Both the position numbers and the translations under genes were made by a program. A stretch of 64,000 nucleotides of DNA. Source: Dactylis glomerata. Lineage: Eukaryota; Streptophyta; Magnoliopsida; Poales; Poaceae. The DNA lies in NCBI GenBank assembly GCA_007115705.1, contig QXEO01000548.1:7355024-7419023 (forward strand), written 5' to 3'. The notes beneath the pieces are model-generated. The model ran no database searches, was not told the DNA's origin, and saw nothing but the letters and a program-made list of their open reading frames with translations. Positions 34,145-45,553 of the stretch are shown one piece after another. Position 1 is the stretch's first letter. Each line of letters starts with the position of its first letter.

Positions 34145-36079
34145 TCAAAGAAAAGGTCTTCCCAAAATAATAGGACATGAAGCATGGCATTCAACGTCCA
34201 TAACAAGAAAATCAACGGGAACAAGGTTATTGTTAACCACAATAAGAACATCATTAATCCTTCCAAAAGGTTTCTTCTTAGCAACATCAGCAATAGGAAC
34301 ATCAAAATAACATTTTTCAAGCGGTGGTAAATCAAGCATGTCATAAATCTTTCTAGGCATGATAGAAATACTAGCACCTAGATCACATAAAGCATGGAAA
34401 TCAAAACCATTAACATGCACATCAATGATGGGTTCCCAACCATCTTCTAGCTTCTTGGGAACAGAAGCCTTTTGCTTCAACTTTTCATCCCTAATTTTTA
34501 TGAGAGCATTGGTAATATGCTTAGTAAAAGCAACATTTAAAGAACTAGCATTGGGAGTCAAAGCAAGCTTTTGCAAGAATAAAATAACTTCAGATATATT
34601 GCAGCCATTAACATCAAAATCATTAAAATAAATAGAGCTATCATCTCCCACACTCCGAAAAATTTCAGCACTCTTTTGAGAAAAAGTTTTGGCAGTTTTA
34701 GGCTTTTTAACACAAGGAGTGGGAGTTTTCTCTACACCAATCAAAGTAAGAGGATTGCTAGCATTAGGAGCAACATCATTAGAGGTAGTAATGGTACATA
34801 CCTTCATTTCTCTAGCCATCTCATCTTCTCTTTCCCACCTGGCATGCAATTCCGCTAACAATCTAATATTTTCATCAATTCCAACTTGAATAGCGTTAGC
34901 AGTAGCAAAAACATTGTTCTCTTTCACATCATTAGGCAACACTTTTAATTTCAGAATTTCAATATCATGAGCAAGGCTATCAACTTTAGAAGCAAGAATA
35001 TCAATTTTGCCTAACTTTTCCTCAACAGACTTGTTAAAAGCAGTTTGCTTACCGATGAAGTCCTTGAGCATTACCTCAAGCTCGGAGGGTGCGGCCCTAG
35101 TATTGTTGTAGGAATTACCATAAGAATTACCATAACCATTACCATTGGTAGAAGGATACGGCCTATAATTGTTACTAGCAAAATTGTTCCTATAAGCATT
35201 GTTATTAAAATTATTGTTTCTAATGAAATTCACATCAACATGCTCTTCTTGAGCAACCAAAGAGGCTAAAGGAACATTATTAGGATCAACATGAGTCCTA
35301 TCATTAGCAAGCATAGCCATAATGGTATCAATCTTATCACTCAAGGAAGAGGTTTCCTCAACAGAATTTACCTTCTTACCTTGTGGAGCTCTCTCGGTGT
35401 GCCATTCAGAATAATTTACCATCATGTTGTCGAGTAGCTTTGTTGCGGCGCCCAAGGTAAGGGACATAAAAGTGCCTCCAGCAGCTGAATCAAGTAGGTT
35501 CCTCGAAGAAAAATTCAGTCCTGCATAAAAAGTTTGGACAATCATCCAAGTAGTCAGTCCATGAGTGGGGCAATTCTTTATCATAGATTTCATTCTTTCC
35601 CAAGCTTGAGCAACATGTTCATTATCAAACTGAGTAAATTTCATAATATTGCTACATAGAGATATAATCTTAGCAGGAGGATAGTATCTACCAATAAAAA
35701 CATCCTTACACTTAGCCCATGAATCAATACTATTCTTAGTCAAAGACAGCAACCAATCTTTAGCTTTTCCTCTCAAAGAAAAAGGAAACAACTTGAGCTT
35801 AATAATATCACTTTCTACATCCTTATATTTCTGCATCTCACATAGCTCAACAAAATTGTTGAGATGAGCTGCAGCATCTTCAGTACTAGCACCAGAAAAT
35901 TGCTCTTTCATAACAAGGTTCAATAAAGCAGGCTTAATTTCATAAAAGTTTGCAGCAGGAGCAGGTGGTGCAATAGGAGTGCAGATAAAATCACTATTGT
36001 TCGTGCTAGTAAAGTCACACAACTTGGTGTTTTCAGGATTGGCCACTTCAGCAAAACGAAAGTAAACAAGTAAAAACAA
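34145..36079 (-). CDS. Gag-protease polyprotein of the Athila-like element
   Basis: A 644-codon open frame. Residues about 60-240 carry the retrotransposon gag core (FSGASTEDAAAHLNNFVELC, LKLFPFSLRGKAKDWL, AWERMKSMIKNCPTHGL). An Asn-rich stretch and coiled-coil-like helix (DFIGKQTAFNKSVEEKLGKI) follow, then a retropepsin-like domain with the CDLGASISIMP active site and ILGRP near the end. The start used by the sister copy (MANPENTK) is GTG here, so initiation would need the upstream Met at 36079 or is lost. The frame ends right after ILGRPFL at TGA, where relatives continue. It is a structural and processing protein of the particle. Confidence 0.8.
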   Translation of the reverse strand: MFLLVYFRFAEVANPENTKLCDFTSTNNSDFICTPIAPPAPAANFYEIKPALLNLVMKEQFSGASTEDAAAHLNNFVELCEMQKYKDVESDIIKLKLFPFSLRGKAKDWLLSLTKNSIDSWAKCKDVFIGRYYPPAKIISLCSNIMKFTQFDNEHVAQAWERMKSMIKNCPTHGLTTWMIVQTFYAGLNFSSRNLLDSAAGGTFMSLTLGAATKLLDNMMVNYSEWHTERAPQGKKVNSVEETSSLSDKIDTIMAMLANDRTHVDPNNVPLASLVAQEEHVDVNFIRNNNFNNNAYRNNFASNNYRPYPSTNGNGYGNSYGNSYNNTRAAPSELEVMLKDFIGKQTAFNKSVEEKLGKIDILASKVDSLAHDIEILKLKVLPNDVKENNVFATANAIQVGIDENIRLLAELHARWEREDEMAREMKVCTITTSNDVAPNASNPLTLIGVEKTPTPCVKKPKTAKTFSQKSAEIFRSVGDDSSIYFNDFDVNGCNISEVILFLQKLALTPNASSLNVAFTKHITNALIKIRDEKLKQKASVPKKLEDGWEPIIDVHVNGFDFHALCDLGASISIMPRKIYDMLDLPPLEKCYFDVPIADVAKKKPFGRINDVLIVVNNNLVPVDFLVMDVECHASCPIILGRPFL

Positions 36080-36212
36080 CTACCAAGGATTCTAATTTTT
36101 TTGGGTTTTTTGATATAAAACGATGCAGGTAAAATAAATAAAGTAAAGCAAAACAATAACAAAGTAAAGGATGTGCGTGCGAAAACTCCCCTTGCAGAAG
36201 TCTTCCACTCTT

Positions 36213-36229
36213 CCCCGGCAACGGCGCCA
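36213..36229 (-). other. Primer-binding site (tRNA-Asp type)
   Basis: The minus strand reads tggcgccgttgccgggg, complementary to the 3' end of plant tRNA-Asp. It starts 11 bp inside LTR B. This PBS type is characteristic of the Athila lineage. Confidence 0.85.
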
Positions 36230-36240
36230 GAAAAATAGCT

Positions 36241-37881
36241 TGATGCGTGGTGAATGACCAGCCCGTTGGGAACCCCAAGAGGAAGGTGTGATGAGTATAG
36301 CAGCTAGTTTTCCCTCAGTTAAGAAACCAAGGTTTATGTCGGTCAGGAGAAAAGCGGACAATAATGACTGAAGGTGATGCTTGCTAGTTTGCGACAGCTT
36401 CGGACAATTTATATATGGTGCCTCGTCCAAGCTTTGCTTGCTAGCTGCAACGCGAAACCTGCACACAACACAACCAAGTACTTTGTTCCCAACTTGCGAT
36501 GAGGTTGTCAGTCTCACCGGTTTGCTTGAAACAAAGGGTATGAGCGTATCGAGTGGAAAGTGATAATAGTATGCGAGTAAATAAACAGTGCGAGTAAAGT
36601 AAATAGGTGATAGCAATATGATGGAAATAGGACCGGGATCCACAGTTCACTAGTGGTGTCTCTCCATAAGATAAATAACACATGCTGGGTAAACAAATTA
36701 CAGTTGGGCAATTGATAGAATAAAGATAAACGTGATATGTCAAGAAGATCACTATGAGATTTACTCTGGGCATTACAACAAAATACATAGACCGCCATCC
36801 AACTGCATCTATGACTAATAATCCACTTGTGGCGAATCAATCCGAGAACTCGACAAGTATTAAGTTGCGAACAACAGATAATTGTATTAAGCAAAGTGTG
36901 TAATGTAAACAAAGCATATGCCCTTGAGCATATGAATGTTGTTTTCTCCCTAGTAGCAATAGCACATCTACAACCTTAGAGGTTTCTGTCACTCCCCTAG
37001 GTTAAATAGAGGCATGAACCCACTATCGAGCATAAATACCCCCTCTTGGAGTCACTAGCAACTACTCGGCCAAGATAGCTACTAACAACTGAGAGCATGC
37101 AAGATCATAAACAACATAGAGATAACATAAGATAATATTCAGCACAGCAACTCAATCATAACACCAATATTCATCGGATCCCAACAAACCAAACATGTAG
37201 AATTACATAACGGTGATCTCAATCATGTAGGGCAGCTCATGAGATCTAAACATGAAGCACATGGTGGAGAAGACAACCATCTAGCTACTGCTATGGACCC
37301 ATAGTCCAAGGTAGACTACTCACTCATCGCTCCGGAGGCAAGCATGGCGATGAAGAAGACCTCCGGTGGCGATTCCCCTCTCCGGCAGGGTGCCGGGAAG
37401 AGCTTCTGGACCCTCCCGATCTTCGGGTCGACGGCGGCGGCGGCGGATCGCGATGTGTTCTGGAAAAGTGATCGGGTACTTAGGTTTTTCCCATCGGGGG
37501 GTCTTTATAGGCGAAGGGGCGATGTCAGAGGTGGAGCCAGGTGGCCTCACGCCTGGCTGGCGCGACCCAGGCCCTGGCCGCGCCGGCCTGGCATGTGGGG
37601 CCCCTGTGGCTCCCCTCCTACTCTCCTTCGGATGACTGGAAGCTCCCGGACAAAATAAGACTTCAGGAACTTGTTTCGTCCAATTCCGAGAATATTTCCT
37701 GTGTATCACTTCGGAAACACAAAAACAGCAGAAAACAGGGAACTGGCACTATGGCAACTTGTTAGTAGGTTAGTTCCGGAAAATGCATAAAAGTGCCACA
37801 AAGTGTAACGAAACATTAGACAAATGGTGTAAAAAACAAGCATGGAGCATCAAAAATTATAGATACGTTGGAGACGTATCA
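36241..37881 (-). mobile_element. LTR B (divergent internal LTR, 5' LTR of the inner copy)
   Basis: 1641 bp with the same termini as LTRs A and C but clearly more different in sequence, for example at 36340-36400 and 37520-37640. On its left it joins a complete PBS; on its right it abuts gag sequence in mid-gene (ccttcccaaagg at 37882). It is thus the 5' LTR of one element inserted in the gag of another. Confidence 0.85.
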
Positions 37882-39738
37882 CCTTCCCAAAGGTTTCTTC
37901 TTAGCAACATCAGCAATAGGAACATCATAATTACATTTTTCAAGAGGTGGTAAATCAAGCATATCATAAATTTTTCTAGGCATGATAGAAATACTAGCAC
38001 CTAGATCACATAAAGCATGGCAATCAAAACCATTAACATGCATATCAATGATGGGTTCCCAACCATCTTCTAACTTCTTGGGAACAGAAGCTTTTTGCTT
38101 CAATTTTTCATCCCTAATTTTCATGAGAGCATTGGTAATATGCTTAGTAAAAGCAATATTTAAAGAACTAGCATTGGGAGTCAAAGCAAGCTTTTGCAAG
38201 AAAAAAATTACTTCAGATAAATTGCAGCCATCAGCATCAAAATCATTAAAGGAAATAGAGCTATCATCTCCTACACTCCGAAAAATTTCAGCACTCTTTT
38301 GAGAAAAAGTTTTGGCAATTTTAGGCTTTTTAACACAAGGAGTGGGAGTTTTCTCTACACCAATCAAAGTAAGAGGATTGATAGCATTTGGAAAAACATC
38401 ATTAGAGGTAGTAATAGTACAAACTTTCATATTCCTAGCAATCTCATCCTCTCTTTCCCATCTAGCATGCAATTCTGCTAACAATCTAAGATTTTCATCA
38501 ATTCCAACTTGGATAGCATTAGCAGTAGCAAAAACATTGTTCTCTTTCACATCATTAGGCAACACTTTTAATTTTAGAAGTTCAACATCATGAGCAAGGC
38601 TATCAAGTTTAGAAGCAAGAATATCAATTTTGCCTAACTTTTCCTCAATAGACTTGTTAAAAGCAGTTTGTTTTACCATGAAGTCTTTGAGCATTACCTC
38701 AAGCTCGGAGGGCGCGGCCCGAGTGTTGTTGGAGGAGTTACCATAAGAGTTACCATAACCATTACTAGAAGGATACGACCTATAATTGTTACTAGCAAAA
38801 TTGTTCCTATAAGCATTGTTGTTAAAATTATTGTTTCTAATGAAATTCACATCAACATGCTCTTCTTGAGCAACCAAAGAGGCTAAAGGAACATTATTAG
38901 GATCTACATGAGTCCTATCATTAGCAAGCATAGCCATAATGGTATCAATCTTATCACTCAAGGAAGAGGTTTCCTCAACAGAAATTACCTTCTTACCTTG
39001 TGGAGCTCTCTCGGTGTGCCATTCGGAATAATTTACCATTATGTTGTCGAGTAGCTTTGTTGCGGCGCCCAAGGTAAGGGAAATAAAAGTGCCTCCAGCA
39101 GCTGAATCAAGTAGGTTCCTCGAAGAAAAATTCAGTCCTACATAAAAAGTTTGAATAATCATCCAAGTAGTCAGTCTATGAGTGGGGCAATTCTTTATCA
39201 TAGATTTTATTCTTTCCCAAGCTTGAGCAACATGTTCATTATCAAACTGACTAAACTTCATAATATTGCTACGCAGAGATATAATCTTAGCAGGAGGATA
39301 GTATCTACCAATAAAAGCATCCTTACACTTAGCCCATGAATCAATACTATTCTTAGTCAAAGATAGCAACCAATCTTTAGCTTTTCCTCTCAAAGAAAAA
39401 GGAAACAACTTGAGCTTAATAATATCACCATCAACATTCTCATACTTTTGCATCTCACATAGCTCAACAAAATTGTTGAGATGAGCTACAGCATCTTCAG
39501 TACTAGCACCAGAAAATTGCTCTTTCATAACAAGGTTCAATAAAGCAGGCTTAATTTCATAAAAGTTTGCAGCAGGAGCAGGTGGCGCAATAGGAGTGCA
39601 GATAAAATCACTATTGTTCGTGCTAGTAAAGTCACACAACTTGGTATTTTCAGGATTAGCCATTTCAGCAAAACTAAAAGCAAATAAATAAAAACAACTA
39701 TCAAGGATTCTAATTTTTTTGGGTTTTTTATAAAACAA
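37882..39738 (-). pseudogene. Truncated gag-protease of the outer Athila-like element
   Basis: About 619 codons open from 39738. They match the 34145-36079 product nearly throughout (MANPENTKLCDFTSTNNSDF start, gag core, Asn-rich linker, CDLGASISIMP protease). The frame is cut at 37882 by LTR B just after a KKKPLGR segment. In the intact relative the next residues are INDVLIVV. The missing part is the end of the protease and everything 3' of it. Confidence 0.85.
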
Positions 39739-39831
39739 TGCAAGTAAAAATAAATAAAGTAAAGCAAAACAATAAACAAAGTAAAGGATGTGCGTGCAAA
39801 AAACTCCCCTTGCAGAGGTCTTCTACTTCCT

Positions 39832-39848
39832 CCCCGGCAACGGCGCCA
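39832..39848 (-). other. Primer-binding site of the outer element (tRNA-Asp type)
   Basis: Identical 17-mer to that at 36213-36229, 11 bp inside LTR C. Confidence 0.85.
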
Positions 39849-39878
39849 GAAAAAGAGCTTGATGCGTGGTAAATGACC

Positions 39879-41564
39879 TGAAGGGTTTCGCAGCATAGTA
39901 AATCAAAAAAATTCCTACGGATGCGAACAAGAAAGCCAAGATCTAATCTAGGAGATGTAATCAACGAGAGAGGTAGATGAGATCTTCATACCCTTGAAGA
40001 AATCGCACAGCAGAAACATTCAACAGAACGTGGATGATGTAGTCGTACTAGCCGTCTCCTCCCCGCGATCCGATCCTACGCCGCAAGTGGCGGCGCCTCC
40101 GAGAGATGCACACATACGGTGCAGCGATGTCTCCTCCTTCCTTGGTCCAGCAAGTATGGTGGAGAGATAGATTGGATCTGCAGCACGACGGCGTGGTGCT
40201 TATGGTGGAGAGTTTCTGCGGCAGGGCTTCGCCTACGCACAGTCGCGAGAGAGAGAGATGGAGGGGCAGCAGTTGGCCGGCGGCTAGGGTTGGAGTCAGG
40301 AAGGCTGCGCCCCTGCCCTTCCTTATATAGGGCAGCGGCCTAGGGGGAAGAGTGGGGGGCAAGTTTCCCCCCCCCCCTCCTTCTGGAAGGTTCCCTTAGG
40401 GTTTCCCCTAAGGGCTGGCCGGCTGGGCCTTAGGGGCCTTGTGCGCCTGGCCCAAAGTGGCCAGGACACTTCCCCTTAGGCCCACATAGGCCTCCGACAA
40501 GTGGGCCCACCTTGGTCCCACTCCGGAACCTTCTAGAACCTTCCGGTACAATACCGATAAACTCCGAAACGATTCCGGAATCCAAAAACTGCTTTCCTTT
40601 ATATGAATCTTATTCTCCGGACCATTCCGGAACCTCTCGTGATGTCCTGGATCTCATCCGAGACTCCGACCAAAAACTCATAAACCAATTATCCATTCTA
40701 TCCTAGCATCGATGCACGTTAAGTGTGTGACCCTACGGGTTCGAGAATATGCAGACATGATCTTCTATCAATAATCAACAGCGGGATCTGGAAACCCATA
40801 TTGACTCCCACATATTCATCGATGATCATATCGGATGAACCACGATGCCAGGATTCAATTAATCCCGTATATGTATTCCATTTGTCACGCGATATTTTAC
40901 TTGCCCAAGATTCGATCGTCGGTATCGCCATACCTAGTTCAATCTCGTTCACAGCAAGTACTTTACTCGTTCCGTAATCCGATATCACTTTGTGATTAAC
41001 TCCTTAACCACGTGCTTGCAAGCGGTGTTGATATCGATTACCGAGTGGGCCCGAAGTATATCTCTCCGACTCGGGAGGGACAAATTCCATCTCGATACAT
41101 GCAACCCAACAAGTACTTTCCGATCACCTGAGAGACACCTTTATGATCACCCTCACATAGGATGACGTTTGATGACCTCAAAGCTTTCTTCCGATACCAG
41201 GGAGTTGTATTATCTCATGGTCTAAGGAATACAATACTTGACATAGGAAAAAGCTTCGCAAAGATGAACACGATGACACGATCTAATTGCTCTGCTTTAT
41301 TTGGGTCTGTCCATCACATCATTCTCCTAATGACATGATCTCATTATTAATTGACAACTCATGTCTATGGTTAGGAAACCTTAACCATTATTAATCAATG
41401 AGCTAGTCTAGTAGAGGCGTACTAGGGACACGGTGTTGTTCATAAACCACACAAGTATTAATGTTTCCGCTTAATACAATTATAGCATGGAGTATAAACA
41501 TTATCATGAACAAGAAATATGATAATAACAATATTATTATTGCCTCTAGGGCATATTTCCTTCA
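39879..41564 (-). mobile_element. Solo LTR of a BARE/WIS/Angela-type Copia element
   Basis: 1686 bp between TSDs tgacc (39874-39878) and tgacc (41565-41569), inside LTR C. On the minus strand it starts tgaaggaaatatgccctaga, the hallmark start of this very abundant Triticeae Copia group, and ends ...cgaaacccttca. No internal region or second LTR is present, so it is the product of LTR-LTR recombination. Confidence 0.93.
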
Positions 41565-41974
41565 TGACCAGCCCGTTGGGAACCCCAAGAGGAAGGTGTG
41601 ATGAATATAGCAGCAGTTTTTCCCTCAGTTAAGAAACCAAGGTTTATCGTTCAAGAGAGGAGAGACAAACGACTGAAGGTGATGCGGACTGGCTTAGCGA
41701 CAGCTTCGGACAATTTATATATGGCGCCTCATCCAAGCTTTGCTTTGCTAGCAGCAACGTGGAACCTGCACACAACACAACCAAATACTTTGTTCCCAAC
41801 TTGCGATGAGGTTGTCAATCTCACCGGTTTGCTTGAAACAAAGGGTATGAGCGTATCGAGTGGAAAGCAGTGAAAGTATGCGAGTAAAGTAAACAGTGCG
41901 AGTAAAGTAAACAGGTGATAGCAATATGATGGAAATAGGACCGGGATCCATAGTTCACTAGTGGTGTCTCTCCA

Positions 41975-42309
41975 TGACGAGGGTTAACTCAACAAATGTC
42001 CTAGATGAAGGACTTAGGATCGGGGGAATAGGGCGCCGGATGAACTCGAAGGTAAAGGTTAGTTGAAATAAGTGTATATCAAAAGTAAACTTGGGTGTTC
42101 AACCTGGCTTGCTTTCAATCTGCCCTACACCGTCCCCTCCTGGCCCCTATATATAGGTGGCCAGGTCTCGAGGATCGGGTAGGGTCCGGTACAGATTACA
42201 ATATCGACATACGGTAAGAACTCATATTCGACTATCATTACAATTGGGCCTAGCTTAACGGGCCTCAGGGGTACTCAACTAACGGGATCTATTAACTATA
42301 CCCTTGTCA
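41975..42309 (-). repeat. 3' LTR of the Tat-lineage element
   Basis: 335 bp. It carries a TATA-like 'ctatatatagg' at about 42149. The inner side is followed by gtagcccctgag, whose complement is a purine-rich tract (PPT candidate). Confidence 0.9.
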
Positions 42310-43360
42310 GTAGCCCCTGAGATTCTACCAGAATTGCAGATTCGGGTTGAATCTCTACTCTTTAAATCTTCGACTTGATCAATTCTTCGATTTCTTCATA
42401 TCTTTAAATCTTTGACTTGGTCTTTCGACTTATTTTCATGATAATTTTTTGCAAGGGGTTTTGATGAACAAGCCTGACAACTCTGACGGATCAAGAGGTC
42501 AGTTAACTGCCGGAACAGATACTTGTCACCTACTTCAAATTCAACCCCCTTGGACTTGAATTTGGGATACCGGTCAAACCCACTCTTTTGCCGCATTTAG
42601 GACTTACAAAGAATGAATCCCAGTGATTCTCAGGGTACCCAGTGCGTCCACCAGGATTTTCTTCGCGTCGTAGACACGGATACATACCAGCAGAGCGCAT
42701 CCATGTGCGTATACCAGGCCACACAGGACGGATCCCGGGGTCTTACCTTCATGATAAATCACGGCATTCAAGTTTCGTTGCGATAACGCAACTCGAGAAT
42801 CTTATATCACAGCCAAGTTTTGACTAATAAAATCAAAGAAATTCGAACTTAAATTAACTTCTTCCAATTCCCTCCCGATGGGAGTAGCTCCTTTGCATTT
42901 TGTCGACTATATAGTCGAAGTTTTTATGATATAATTTCTTTATCTTCGATATTGACTATCTCATCCTCTATCAGGTGCGCGCTCAGCGCTCCCGATGGGA
43001 GTAGCCCCCGAGGCTATGTTTGAATACTTGTAATCAAGCATAGGCTCAAAAATTCACTTCGTCTTCTTTCTTTTAATTTCCCCTGTTTATAAGCCCCCGA
43101 GCCCAAGGCGAGGTTTTTCATACCGTGCAACCACACTCTTCCCTTCTTATTTTTTCTCCTTTGGTATTTATCGTCTGCTATGTGCAGAATTTAACTCCTT
43201 TATAAAATACATTTATGGGCCTTGCTTATCACGGGGGCCCGATAATACGTGCTTATAAATTAAGCATCTTTTGGCAAGGGTAAAAACCCTAATCAGATTC
43301 CTCTTCTGCCGCATCATCTTCTCTCTTCATCTAGGGTTTCTAGCCTTCTCCCTTGTCCAC
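42310..43360. other. Region between 3' LTR and the opposite-strand gene
   Basis: No coding seen. 'cccgatgggagtag' occurs at about 42875 and 42991. The PPT-like string agcccccgag occurs at 43002 and 43092 (and again at 44198, beyond the gene). The last 110 bases form the promoter and leader of the plus-strand gene. Confidence 0.6.
43254..43260 (+). promoter_or_regulatory. TATA box of the opposite-strand B3 gene
   Basis: tataaat lies about 107 bp before the ATG at 43361. Between them lies a typical plant leader with 'aaaccctaa', CT-rich blocks and 'ctagggttt'. The spacing would place transcription start near 43285 (inference). Confidence 0.5.
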
Positions 43361-43944
43361 ATGGCTGACGCAGATGGTTCTCGTTTGAACCTTGGCTCTC
43401 CGGTGGCGCCGCGAGGTCGGGGCCGCCCTCGTGGAAGCAAAAAAATAACACAACTTCGGCCGCCGCGGGACCATCATCGGCCGCTCCGGTTAAGCGTCGT
43501 CCCGGCCGCCCACCTGGTAGCAAAAACAAGCCCAAGGTGACTGGCGCTACTCCAGGTCCAAGCGCTCCTCCTCCTGCTGCTCCCGCTGCTCCTGCTGCTC
43601 CTCCCAAAATCTTTTCTTTCTTCTGCATTGCCATGGCGCAGTGCCGCGAGATTCAGCGTCTGCCGCTGAATTTCACGAAGTTCATGGATGGGCGAGAACT
43701 GCGAGAAGCGGTTCTCTGTGAACAATCTGGCAGTGGGACTCCATACGAAGTGGAGGTTTGGTATGATGGCAACGGCGAGAAGTACTTTAAGGGTGGCTGG
43801 TCACAGTTTGCAGAAGACCACGACATCCATCAAGGCTTCTTCATGACCTTCGACTTCCATATCGGCACGTCAAAGTTTGACATGAAGATCTATGACGGCA
43901 CTCAGTGCCAAAAGGAGTATGAAGCTGAAGTCCACTTTCATTAG
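43361..43944 (+). pseudogene. AT-hook plus B3-like DNA-binding gene, antisense within the Tat-lineage element (one frameshift)
   Basis: An ATG at 43361 opens MADADGSRLNL and an AT-hook (RGRGRPRGSKK). The frame then slips in an A7 run (43439-43445). In the other frame the reading resumes with Ala/Ser, a second AT-hook (KRRPGRPPGSK, 43492-43524), a Pro/Ala linker, and a B3-like domain (about 43651-43935). That domain has RLPLNFTKFM, LREAVLCEQSG, YEVEVWYDGNGEKYFKGGW, FAEDHDIHQGFFMTFDF and FDMKIYDG. A stop sits at 43942-43944. Intact length would be about 194 residues. B3 domains are plant-specific DNA-binding folds (ARF, RAV, REM). Tat-lineage elements are known to carry extra ORFs between pol and the 3' LTR, some antisense; a B3 identity is my reading. 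It could be a captured host gene. Confidence 0.7.
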
Positions 43945-44323
43945 GATCTTCTTTATATGTAATTTCTTTCGACAATGTCCTCGCTGCCGTGCTATATGTA
44001 ATGAATATTCGTACTTTGCTTTGACGCTTTTATTAGTACCATGAAAACAAATCATTGTTTTGAGGTATGCTTTATATATATTGGGTTCTTTGTGAACCAA
44101 TTGCTTTGAAGGATATCGGGTTGTCTGCACAACCTTATAGTGAAAAAAGATCTCCATGTCGTGATAGAAGTTTCTTTTGTACGACCCGAGGGTTTTAAGC
44201 CCCCGAGTGGAGAAGTAGAAATATTTTATACAATTTCGTCGAGTTCAACCCAAGGAACCCGGCCTATGGCCTCATGTTCTGGGTTCAGAAGGTTTAACTC
44301 GAATTTTACTGATACCACTAGAT

Positions 44324-45538
44324 TTACTCTACGCGTAAAAACGTCGTAGCTGCCGCATTCCACGGGTTGCCCTCGTCTTTTTCTGTCTTCTTGTCTTGTA
44401 GTCGATATGCTCCTCCTGGTATCACTTCTGTGACGATGTAAGGTCCCACCCAAGGGGACTCCAATTTGCCGTGGCTGTCTTGCCTGAGTCGCAAAACTAG
44501 ATCTCCCACCCCGAAGGATCGTGGACGAACTCGACTATTGTGGTAGTTTTGCAGGCTCTGTTGATACTGCGGGGCTCTTTCTAATGCTTTATCTCTTGCT
44601 TCATCTAGTGCATCGACATCGTCTTGCAATGCTTCTGTTGATGTTGTTTCATCGTATGCCGTTACTCTTGGAGCCTCATGTGTAACTTCGACTGGAAGCA
44701 CGGCTTCTGCGCCATGGACCAGGAAGAAAGGAATTTCTTGAGTTGCTGCGTTGGGCGTGGTTCTTAGACTCCAAAGAACGGAGGGCAATTCATCTACCCA
44801 AGCGCTCTTGGCTTTCTCGAGAGGTGCTAAGAGCCTCTTTTTTATCCCACTACATATCAGGCCATTGGCTTTTTCGACTTGCCCATTTGTCTTCGGGTGT
44901 GCCACAGATGCAAATTTGAGTTTGATTCCTAATCCTTCGCAGTAACTCTTGAATTCCTTTGAGGTGAAGTTTGTCCCATTGTTCGTGATGATGCTATATG
45001 GTACGCCGAAATGGAACACTATTGACTTGATGAAGTTGATCGCTGCTGTCGAATCTTGAGTTGTTACCGGGGCTGCTTCCACCCACTTGGTAAATTTATC
45101 TACTGCCACTAGCATGTAAACATGTCCTCCTGGCCAGGATTTATGCAACTTTCCCACCATATCGAGGCCCCATTGTGCAAAGGGCCAGGACAATGGTATT
45201 GGCTGTAGCTCTGCTGCTGGTGCATGTGGCCAAGATGCGAATCTTTGACAGGCTTCACACTTCCGGACTATATCTTTCGCGTCTTCGATGGCTGTTAACC
45301 AATAGAATCCTGCACGGAACGCTTTTGCCGCTATTGCCCTGCTGCTTGCATGATGGCCGCACACTCCGCCATGTATATCCTTTAGTATTACTTGTCCTTC
45401 CTGAGGCGTTACACAACGCTGCAAAACGCCGATAATACTCTTCTTGTATAATTTCCCCTGCAACACGACAAACGCTTTCGATCGTCGAGTTATCCTCTTG
45501 GCTTCCACTGCATCTTCTGGTAATTGTTTGTTTATCAT
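44324..45538 (-). pseudogene. Tat-lineage integrase segment of pol
   Basis: Zinc-binding HHCC start (CGHHASSRAIAAKAFRAGFYW, CEACQRF), then the catalytic core. The first Asp is in QWGLDMVGKL. The second position reads TNNGTNF, where the family has TDNG, so the catalytic Asp is Asn (codon AAC for GAC). The Glu is in GQVEKANG. The C-terminal part contains GDLVLRLR and GPYIVTEVIPGGAY; no chromodomain follows. The segment is separated from the upstream frame by a TAG near 45552. Dead by both features. Confidence 0.9.
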
Positions 45539-45553
45539 GTATGCGAGATATGG

